Assembly (NCBI GenBank): GCA_022759065.1
Contig: JAEMPZ010000230.1
Location: 1 to 7,812 of the forward strand
Reading direction: 5' to 3'
Length of the DNA: 7,812 nucleotides
From: Acidobacteriota bacterium
GTDB taxonomy: Bacteria; Acidobacteriota; UBA4820; DSQY01
Shown here in pieces: positions 1-5,739 of the stretch. The position numbers and the translations under genes were made by a program. Position 1 is the first letter of the stretch; each line of letters starts with the position of its first letter. The notes beneath the pieces were generated by a model. The model did not search any database. It worked only from the letters and a program-made list of their open reading frames with translations, and was not told where the DNA came from.

Positions 1-649
1 TGGAATTAAGCGTGACGGAATCGCCCCACCAGAGGCCGTCCTGCTGGATCGTTGGCTGCGGAATGTCAGGATAGGGGTCATAGCCAAGCCCCTGTTCCGC
101 CGGGCTCACGCCCTGGGCATCCGTGACGGCGAAGCATTCAAGCGCCGCCGTGCTGCTTGCCGTCACCGTCAGCGCCGTGATGCTTACATTCATGCCAAGG
201 GTCCTGTCCCCGCGTTGAAAGCTGGGGTCGGTGCTGTAAGAGATCGTGTACGGGGATGTTCCGCCGGACCATGAGAGGCCAAGCTGCCACGTGCCCGTTC
301 CAGAATCCCACGTCTTTGACATCATGAGGACGACGCCATCAGCGGCTTCAGGCTGCGGGTTCGCTTGATTCAAAGAGGCGAACGCCTGCGGTTGCGCTGT
401 CGAGCAAGAAGGAGCTATGCGGGAAGGACCGCCTGCCGCCGCTTGGCATTAGACCGTTTCGCGCATACCAGCGGGCAAGGAGGGAGGAAGGCGGCGGCCA
501 CTCTGGCGCTGGCCTTGAACCTGTGGCGGCGTTTGGGCGAACAAGCAAACCCGCCCTGTTGGGAGTACCAGATTGGCCGCAACCGCAAGCAGCGCAAGCA
601 ACGGCACGGCTTCCATGCCGCAAGGTCGTTTTGGTGTCTTCATCGCCAT
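1..649 (-). pseudogene. Secreted FN3/Ig-like protein gene, 5' part, interrupted by an in-frame stop; runs off left edge
   Basis: Reading the minus strand from the ATG at 649, the frame opens with a clear signal peptide: a basic start (MAMKTPKRP), a hydrophobic core (VPLLALLAVAANLVL) and a likely cleavage near LFA-Q. It continues as a Pro/Gln-rich linker and meets TAA at 449-451 after 66 codons. The same frame is then open for 149 more codons to the window edge. That part is protein-like: a segment beginning VVLMMSKTWDSGTGTWQLGL, then SWSGGTSPYTISYSTDPSF and LECFAVTDAQG, which resembles a fibronectin-III/Ig beta-sandwich, followed by the start of a second domain (GDSVTLNS). A Shine-Dalgarno-like GAGG lies six bases before the ATG. 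A CAA-to-TAA change would explain the stop. No good start with an SD follows the stop; a TTG at 373 and an ATG at 325 are weak options. It could be a pseudogene, a sequencing error, or two reading units. The exported beta-domain call is fairly sure; function is unknown. Confidence 0.55.
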
Positions 650-672
650 TTCCCGCCTCGACTAACAAACAC

Positions 673-702
673 AGCCTAAAGCCATGCGCGGCCAAAAGTC
701 AA
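673..702 (-). promoter_or_regulatory. Candidate sigma70-type promoter for the leftward secreted-protein gene
   Basis: On the minus strand, TTGACT (plus positions 697-702; 5 of 6 to the -35 consensus) is followed after 18 bases by TAGGCT (673-678; 3 of 6 to the -10 consensus). Initiation would fall near 666, leaving a leader of about 17 bases that carries the GAGG before the ATG at 649. Position and spacing fit, but the -10 match is weak, so this is a suggestion only. Confidence 0.35.
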
Positions 703-712
703 GTGCCGCATT

Positions 713-747
713 CGACGACCGACCAACGACGAACGACGACCGCGCCA
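713..747. repeat. Degenerate 7-bp tandem repeat, tract A (CGACGAA-like)
   Basis: Five consecutive heptamers can be laid out: CGACGAC, CGACCAA, CGACGAA, CGACGAC and CGCGCCA. The first four share the CGAC core and the last is decayed. No coding frame through this tract is convincing. It lies between the two divergent genes and about 13 bp before a second 7-bp tract of different sequence. Confidence 0.7.
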
Positions 748-760
748 GGATTCGCGCGTC

Positions 761-837
761 CGTCAATTGTCGTCCGTCTATCGTCTTACGTCTTACGTCT
801 CACGTCTAACGTCTAACTTCTTACTCCTTACTTCTGG
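761..837. repeat. Degenerate 7-bp tandem repeat, tract B (CGTCTTA-like)
   Basis: From 782 the sequence reads as eight heptamers in register: CGTCTTA twice, CGTCTCA, CGTCTAA twice, CTTCTTA, CTCCTTA and CTTCTGG. Before these, 775-781 is CGTCTAT, and 761-774 keeps the same phase more loosely. The direct repeat CGTCCGTC at 757-764 and 771-778 is spaced by 14 bp, which is two units. The tract ends 13 bp before the -35 element of the operon promoter. Units decay toward the promoter side. Units this short with no spacers rule out CRISPR. Confidence 0.8.
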
Positions 838-850
838 CGTTGAGACGGAA

Positions 851-880
851 TTGACACACAGCGGCTGGGAATGCTAGATT
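851..880 (+). promoter_or_regulatory. Candidate sigma70-type promoter of the kinase–phoH–DUF4390–ntrY operon
   Basis: TTGACA at 851-856 matches the -35 consensus completely. After 18 bases comes TAGATT at 875-880 (4 of 6 to TATAAT), preceded by TGC at 872-874, an extended -10 motif (TGn). Initiation would be expected around 885-888, which is at the annotated ATG itself. The kinase mRNA would then be leaderless, or translation would begin at the TTG at 900 behind the GGAGG at 891-895. This is the best promoter candidate in the window. Confidence 0.55.
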
Positions 881-884
881 AGCA

Positions 885-3851
885 ATGGTTGGAGGCAGCT
901 TGGGCGCGTTTCGTTCTGATGCATGGAAGGCCTACTTTCGTGGAGACTACCTCCGCGCGGGCGACCTCTACAAAGCGGAGGGAAAGCTCGAAAAGGCGCT
1001 GCAGATGTACCTCAAGGGGCACGACCTTCTGGCTGCGGCGAAGGTCGAGGAGGAGCTTGGGGAGAGCGCCAAGGCGGTTGACCTTTATTTGCGCGGCGGT
1101 GACAAGGAGTCGGCGATAAGGCTTTTGTGCGCGCTCAAGGCTTTCGGCCGGGCGTCGCAGATTTGCGCGGAAGCCGGCGACTTTGCTAGGGCCGCGTCGC
1201 TCGCCGAGAAGGCCGGCAATTTTGTTCTCGCCGCGGGATACTGGGAGCGATCGGGCCATTTCTGGGAAGGCGCCGTGTTGCTGCGCAAGAGCGGCCAGTA
1301 TGGAAAGGCCATGCTCCTTATGGAACGCGCGCTGCGCCAGTTTCCATCGGAATCGGTGCTGTCGCACGAGGAGGCCGAGGAGTGGCGCGCGAAGAAGGCC
1401 CAAGCCGCGGGGCTTTTCGAGGAAGGGCAGTCTCCAGAACGGGCCGGGGAACTTTACGAGGAGATCGGCGATTGGCCGAACGCGGCCCGCTGCTGGGAAT
1501 TGGCAAGGCAATTCTCGAAGGCCCTGGCGCTTTATGAGCGCGCCGGCAACCGTGAAAAAGTGGCCGAACTCATTGAACAGGGCCACGAGACTCCAGCCTT
1601 CATGCGCGCCCGTTCGCTGGCCGACCATGGCGATCGGGAGCGCGCCGCTGAACTCCTTTTGAGCGAGGGGAAAAAGCAGGAGGCGGCCGACCTTCTTGAG
1701 CAAACGGGCAACGCTGCCGCCGCCGCCCCAATCTACGAGGAGCTGGAAGATTGGGAGCGGGCGGGCAACCTCTATTTCAAAACCGGCGAATACCGGAAGG
1801 CCGGAGACTGCTTCCGGTGCGGCTACCAGTTCGCCATGGCGTCGCAATCCTACTACAAGGCCGGCGACAAGCCGCTGGCCGTCGGAATGGCGCTGGAAGC
1901 CGGCTTGTGGGAGCAGGCGCTCGAAATGGCCGGAAGCGACGAATCGCTCCTCAACGAGCTTATCAGGAGGCTCCAGGTGGCCTCCCCGCAGCCGGATGAC
2001 CCTTACCGCGCGCTTCTTGTAATGGCCAGGGCGTTTTTAGAGATCAGGCAGCCCGACGTCGTCATCGAGCTTCTGGAAGGCCCCTCCGCTCCCCGCCCCG
2101 GGACGTCGCTGATGGCCGACTACCTTCACGGGCGGGCTCTGGAGGTTCTGGGGCGGGTGGACGAGGCTGAAAAAGAGTATAAGCGGGTGACGGCCAGGGA
2201 CATGGGGTTCATGGACGCGGCCAAGAGGCTGAAGGAGCTCCCAAGCAGGGCTCATGCCAATCAGGGAAGCCGTTACGTTCCCCAAAGCTTGCTTTTCGCC
2301 GATGCGTCGGGGGAGCTTTGGGATGGAGAGGACACCAGGCTCGGCGTGAAGGCGCTGTTGCACCGGATTTCCCTGGCTGGCGGGAATCCTGGCATGATCA
2401 AGCGCTACGCCGAGTCGGTCAAGGCGCTGATAGGCCTTTCTCATCCGGCGATTCTCCAGGTGAGGGACGTCCAGGAGGAGACGCGAGGGGTGATGGTGGT
2501 ATGCGAGCCTTTTGCTTCGGAGAGCTTGGAGGCGCGCATCGAAAAAGGATGGGCCCCCTCGCTTTTCGAAACGCTGGACGTGACAAGACAAGTCCTGGAA
2601 GCTCTTGAAGAGGCTCACCGGCGAAAGGTAATCCACCGGCAGCTCTCGCCCCAGAGCGTATTGATTGACCAGGGCCTGCGCGTAAAGGTCAGGGGCTTCG
2701 GGACCGCGCGCCGCCTCTCTGAAATCCCCGAAAGCCCAGCGAAAGAGGCGCTTTTGCCCTACCTCTCCCCGGAGGTGCTGGTGGGCGAAAACCAGAGCGC
2801 GGCTTCCGACCTTTACGCCGTGGGCGCGATGGTCTACCGAATGCTCCTCGGCTCGCCACCAAAATGGTCCGGGGACGGTGGCGGCGCCTCCACGTCGGGC
2901 CGTTTTCCCCTGCTTCGTTCCGCCTCGGTGCCTGAACTTTTGAAAAACATAGTGGCCCGCCTAATGGCGCCAGAACCCTCGGAAAGATACCAGGAAGCAT
3001 CGCAAGTTCTGAGGGACCTGCGCGGGCTTGAGCTGGCGCCCGGCGCCGTAGTGGCGGGAAGATATGAAATCATCGAGGAACTGGGCCGTGGAGGAATGGG
3101 CCAGGTCTTCAGGGTAAGGGACCGGGAGCTCGACGAAGTGGTGGCGTTAAAAACGCTGAAGCCCAGAAGCGACCTCTCCCAGGTGGCCCGAAACCGCTTC
3201 CTGCTGGAGATCAAGCTTTCCCGCAAAATCACCCATCCCAACGTCGTCAGGGTCTTCGATCTCGGCACATGGCGCGACCTCACTTTCCTCACGATGGAGT
3301 ACATCCCCGGGCCAACATTGAGCCGCTGGCTGCGCGAGGGGACAGGCGCAAAGGCGTCGCTTGGAGAGAAAATAGTCATACTGAGGGGCGTGGCCGCCGG
3401 GCTGGCCGAGGCGCACAGGCTCGGCATCATTCACAGGGACCTCAAGCCCCAGAATGTCATACTGACGCCGCAAGGCGTGCCGAAGGTCGTTGACTTCGGC
3501 ATCGCATACGTGCAGCGCGGGGCGGAACTCACGCAGGATGGGCACTTCGTGGGCTCTCCGAAGTACGTCTCCCCCGAACAGGTTCAGGGGCTGAAGCTCG
3601 ACGCGCGCTCGGACATCTATAGTTTCGGCCTCCTGGCCTATTTTCTTTTCACCGGCGAGGATGCCTTCACGGGGGACAACCCGACGCTGATCCTCATGGC
3701 CCAACTGAGGGACACTCCCCCCAACCTTTGCGAAAAAATCAGGGCGCCACAAAGCCTCGGGAACCTGGTTGCCAAGTGTCTGTCGAAGTCGCCGGACGAC
3801 CGGCCAGCCAGCCTTCGCGAAGTGCTGCGCTCTTTGGAGGAGATAAGATGA
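885..3851 (+). CDS. Ser/Thr protein kinase: 13-residue-repeat alpha-solenoid, pseudokinase, then active Hanks-type kinase
   Basis: Product of 988 aa. Residues about 7-352 form an alpha-solenoid of 13-residue units (see the repeat entry), followed by TPR-like helices to about 455. Residues about 463-710 are a kinase-like domain with C-lobe landmarks (SPE, SDLYAVG), but the catalytic loop is HRQLSPQS (584-591, Asp to Gln), DFG is GFG (604-606) and no glycine-rich loop is seen; Lys489 may be the remnant VAIK lysine. Residues about 726-988 are a complete Hanks-type kinase: GRGGMG (734-739), Lys756, alpha-C Glu775, HRDLKPQN (850-857), DFG (870-872) and SPE (896-898). It should phosphorylate Ser/Thr with ATP. 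No signal peptide or membrane segment is visible, so it is likely cytoplasmic. The start is uncertain: ATG 885 has no upstream SD, while in-frame TTG 900 has GGAGG four bases before it; the choice removes only five residues. The stop overlaps the phoH-like start (ATGA). Kinase identity is very sure; substrate is unknown. Confidence 0.93.
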   Translation: MVGGSLGAFRSDAWKAYFRGDYLRAGDLYKAEGKLEKALQMYLKGHDLLAAAKVEEELGESAKAVDLYLRGGDKESAIRLLCALKAFGRASQICAEAGDFARAASLAEKAGNFVLAAGYWERSGHFWEGAVLLRKSGQYGKAMLLMERALRQFPSESVLSHEEAEEWRAKKAQAAGLFEEGQSPERAGELYEEIGDWPNAARCWELARQFSKALALYERAGNREKVAELIEQGHETPAFMRARSLADHGDRERAAELLLSEGKKQEAADLLEQTGNAAAAAPIYEELEDWERAGNLYFKTGEYRKAGDCFRCGYQFAMASQSYYKAGDKPLAVGMALEAGLWEQALEMAGSDESLLNELIRRLQVASPQPDDPYRALLVMARAFLEIRQPDVVIELLEGPSAPRPGTSLMADYLHGRALEVLGRVDEAEKEYKRVTARDMGFMDAAKRLKELPSRAHANQGSRYVPQSLLFADASGELWDGEDTRLGVKALLHRISLAGGNPGMIKRYAESVKALIGLSHPAILQVRDVQEETRGVMVVCEPFASESLEARIEKGWAPSLFETLDVTRQVLEALEEAHRRKVIHRQLSPQSVLIDQGLRVKVRGFGTARRLSEIPESPAKEALLPYLSPEVLVGENQSAASDLYAVGAMVYRMLLGSPPKWSGDGGGASTSGRFPLLRSASVPELLKNIVARLMAPEPSERYQEASQVLRDLRGLELAPGAVVAGRYEIIEELGRGGMGQVFRVRDRELDEVVALKTLKPRSDLSQVARNRFLLEIKLSRKITHPNVVRVFDLGTWRDLTFLTMEYIPGPTLSRWLREGTGAKASLGEKIVILRGVAAGLAEAHRLGIIHRDLKPQNVILTPQGVPKVVDFGIAYVQRGAELTQDGHFVGSPKYVSPEQVQGLKLDARSDIYSFGLLAYFLFTGEDAFTGDNPTLILMAQLRDTPPNLCEKIRAPQSLGNLVAKCLSKSPDDRPASLREVLRSLEEIR
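942..1940 (+). repeat. Coding repeat: two blocks of 13-residue helical units in the kinase solenoid
   Basis: Protein residues 20-149 split with no gaps into ten 13-residue units, for example GDYLRAGDLYKAE, GKLEKALQMYLKG and GDFARAASLAEKA. After a 32-residue break, residues 182-352 hold twelve more, for example GDWPNAARCWELA, EDWERAGNLYFKT and GEYRKAGDCFRCG, with one 15-residue irregular unit at 234-248. Position 1 is usually Gly, position 3 often aromatic, and position 6 is Ala in 20 of the 22 regular units. One short helix plus a turn per unit is the natural reading, so two units make a hairpin of about 26 residues, shorter than a 34-residue TPR. The underlying 39-bp DNA units have diverged, so this is an old protein repeat and not recent DNA duplication. 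Confidence 0.85.
3836..3840 (+). promoter_or_regulatory. Ribosome binding site deciding the PIN-PhoH start
   Basis: GGAGG ends seven bases before the ATG at 3848 and lies inside the last codons of the kinase gene. It supports ATG 3848 over the upstream in-frame ATG at 3728, which would add 40 residues that merely translate the kinase C-terminus in another frame. Confidence 0.8.
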
Positions 3852-5149
3852 CGCACGCCTACGTCCTTGACACCAACGTTCTTCTCCACGACCCAAAGAG
3901 CCTCTACCGCTTCGCTGAAAACGAAGTGGTTATACCAATTTGGGTCATTGAAGAGATAGACCGCTTCAAGCGCGAAGTGACCGACCTTGGAAGAAACGCG
4001 AGGCAGGTTTCGCGCGAGCTCGACGCGCTTCGAGAGAAAGGCCCGCTCTCGAAGGGGGTGATGCTTGAAGGCAAGGGAATGCTGAGGGTGGTCATGGACC
4101 GGGAGGATGGCCTGCTGCCGCCCACCATCCGTGGCGACAGCGCGGACAACCTCATCCTCGGCGCGGCGCTGTTTCTGAAAAAGCGGGGCGCCGACGTGGT
4201 GCTGGTTACAAAAGACACGAACCTGAGGGTCAAGGCGGATGCCCTCGGCCTCAAGGCGGAGGACTACGAGACGGACAAGGTCCAGGTTGAGGAGCTTTAC
4301 ACGGGCTGGCGCTCTGTCACGGTGCCGAAAGCCAGCGTGGACAAGCTCTATCACGCGCGGGTGCTGCCGTGCCCGGTTGACGACGCAAGGCCCAACGAGA
4401 TGTTCTGTCTGGTGGACGAGTCAAACCCTTCCCACACGGCTCTGGCGAGGCACGAACCGGTGGGGAACGAACTGAGGGCGTTGGAGGAGGCGAAACCCGT
4501 TTGGGGCATCTCGCCGCGCAACCGCGAACAGCGCTTCGCGATGGACCTGCTTTTGAACGACAGGCTTGCGCTAGTGACTCTTGTAGGGAAGGCTGGCACT
4601 GGGAAGACGCTTCTAGCTATAGCCGCGGGGCTCCACAAAGTCACTGACCAGCAGGCCTTTCAGAGGCTCCTGGTCACGCGGCCCATCTTTCCCATGGGCC
4701 GGGACATAGGCTACTTGCCTGGAGAGCTGGAGGCGAAGCTCAAGCCGTGGATGCAGCCGATATTTGACAACCTGGAACTCCTCTTGAACCTTTCATACAG
4801 CAACCGCGGCCACGACGCATACCAGGAGCTGGTGGAGCAGCGGATCCTTCAGATAGAGGCTCTTACCTACATAAGGGGCCGCTCGATCCCTCAACAGTTC
4901 ATGGTGGTTGACGAAGCGCAGAACCTGACCCCCCACGAGGTCAAGACCATCATTACCAGGGCAGGGGAACACACGAAGATAGTCCTGACCGGCGACCCTT
5001 ACCAGATAGACAACCCTTACATTGACTCGTCCTCGAACGGATTGACCTACCTCGTCGAAAAGATGAAAGAGTCGCCGCTTGCGGGCCACATGACGCTGGT
5101 GCGCGGCGAGCGCTCCGACCTGGCCGAAACGGCGGCGAACGTTCTATGA
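3848..5149 (+). CDS. PIN domain–PhoH family ATPase (PhoH2/YlaK type)
   Basis: Product of 433 aa. The N-terminal PIN domain opens with YVLDTNVLLHD and keeps the expected acidic residues Asp8, Glu35/Glu36 (VIEEID), Asp100 (GDSADN) and Asp123 (VTKDTN), the pattern of a metal-dependent ribonuclease. The C-terminal half is a PhoH P-loop ATPase, with Walker A GKAGTGKT at 247-254 and Walker B/DEAQ motif VVDEAQN at 353-359, followed by TGDPYQID, typical of the family. Proteins with this fusion (mycobacterial PhoH2, Bacillus YlaK) are reported or predicted RNA nuclease/helicases; some occur with a small antitoxin-like gene upstream, which is absent here. The gene starts in an ATGA overlap with the kinase stop and has its own GGAGG; its stop overlaps the next start in the same way. 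All key motifs are intact. Family assignment is very sure; the RNA target is unknown. It is probably cytoplasmic, because no export signal is seen. Confidence 0.95.
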   Translation: MTHAYVLDTNVLLHDPKSLYRFAENEVVIPIWVIEEIDRFKREVTDLGRNARQVSRELDALREKGPLSKGVMLEGKGMLRVVMDREDGLLPPTIRGDSADNLILGAALFLKKRGADVVLVTKDTNLRVKADALGLKAEDYETDKVQVEELYTGWRSVTVPKASVDKLYHARVLPCPVDDARPNEMFCLVDESNPSHTALARHEPVGNELRALEEAKPVWGISPRNREQRFAMDLLLNDRLALVTLVGKAGTGKTLLAIAAGLHKVTDQQAFQRLLVTRPIFPMGRDIGYLPGELEAKLKPWMQPIFDNLELLLNLSYSNRGHDAYQELVEQRILQIEALTYIRGRSIPQQFMVVDEAQNLTPHEVKTIITRAGEHTKIVLTGDPYQIDNPYIDSSSNGLTYLVEKMKESPLAGHMTLVRGERSDLAETAANVL

Positions 5150-5739
5150 CCGCCATCCAGGGACTTAACCGTAGCGGCGGCCACGAACGGCAATATTCAA
5201 ACTTCATACTTGCTTTTCTTTGCGCCATGGTTTTGAGTTGGGGCGTTTCCTCTTTTGCTTCCGGGCCTTACGTGAGCGGCTTCAAGGCAGGCTTCGAGAA
5301 CCAGAAGGTGGTGGTTTCCTTCGGCGTTGGGGAGGCCTTCAACAGGGATGACCTCAGGGAGGCGATTGACTCGACGCGCACCGTCACCATAACGTTTACG
5401 GCGGAAGTGATCAAGCACAGGCTCTTGTGGAAAAATAAAACGATAGCAAAGAAGGTGATCAAGCGGCTGATCACTTTTGACAACCTGACCAGGCAATACA
5501 CCATTCAGACGCTGGTTGACGGCGAGCAATCGGGAGAGGACGTGGCCGCCTCTTACGATGAGATGGCCGAAAAGGCGGCCAGCGTGCGGGACATCGAGGT
5601 GACTTCGGTTGCCGACATTGAACCGGGAGCGGCCTATACGGTAAGGGCGCGAGTGAGGCTTTTGTCCGGATTCACGCTCTGGATAATTCCTTGGGACGTG
5701 GAGACGCCATGGGTCAGCCAGGAACTCGACACGCCTTAA
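5146..5739 (+). CDS. DUF4390 family exported protein, NtrY-associated
   Basis: Product of 197 aa. The N-terminus has a basic stretch (Arg9, Arg15) and a hydrophobic core (FILAFLCAMVLSWGVSS) ending near SFASG, consistent with a Sec signal peptide and a periplasmic mature protein. The mature part is beta-rich, with GFKAGFENQKVVVSFGV, TVTITFTAEVIKHRLLW and, near the end, YTVRARVRLLSGFTLWIIPW. This matches the DUF4390 pattern as I recall it, including its habit of sitting just before an ntrY-like kinase gene. The ATG overlaps the PhoH stop (ATGA) and no SD is visible upstream, so translation probably depends on reinitiation after the PhoH gene. An in-frame ATG at 5227 would remove the basic n-region and is unlikely. 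Biochemical function is unknown. A role as periplasmic partner of the downstream sensor is inference from gene order. Confidence 0.8.
   Translation: MTAIQGLNRSGGHERQYSNFILAFLCAMVLSWGVSSFASGPYVSGFKAGFENQKVVVSFGVGEAFNRDDLREAIDSTRTVTITFTAEVIKHRLLWKNKTIAKKVIKRLITFDNLTRQYTIQTLVDGEQSGEDVAASYDEMAEKAASVRDIEVTSVADIEPGAAYTVRARVRLLSGFTLWIIPWDVETPWVSQELDTP
5700..5703 (+). promoter_or_regulatory. Ribosome binding site for the NtrY-like kinase
   Basis: GGAG lies five bases before the ATG at 5709, inside the end of the DUF4390 gene. It supports a start that overlaps the upstream gene by 31 bases. Confidence 0.6.

Noticed and set aside
2..270. Plus-strand frame open from the left edge
   Set aside because: Its Arg-rich translation looks like a shadow. 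The minus-strand frame over the same bases gives a coherent FN3/Ig-like domain.
348..695. Minus-strand open frame of 115 codons overlapping the signal peptide frame
   Set aside because: It is out of frame with both the signal peptide and the beta-domain, and its sequence is low complexity. The 649 frame has the SD and the hydrophobic core.
365..816. Two plus-strand open frames (365-679 and 523-816) in the leftward gene and intergenic region
   Set aside because: They lie opposite the signal peptide gene and run through the 7-bp repeats. Composition is Arg/Ala/Ser-rich with no domain signal.
713..837. CRISPR array
   Set aside because: Repeats are 7 bp and directly abutting with no spacers, and no cas gene is present.
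879..1847. Long minus-strand open frame of 322 codons opposite the kinase gene
   Set aside because: It is an antisense shadow of a GC-rich coding region. Its translation has no recognisable motif, while the plus strand encodes clear repeats.
2037..2636. Minus-strand open frame of 199 codons, and similar ones at 3147-3896, 3638-4354, 5197-5754 and 6348-6977
   Set aside because: All are antisense to well-supported genes and lack family motifs or sensible start contexts.
3728..3847. Forty-codon upstream extension of the PIN-PhoH frame
   Set aside because: It overlaps the kinase C-terminal coding sequence in another frame, shows no PIN-like sequence, and the GGAGG and ATGA arrangement favours ATG 3848.
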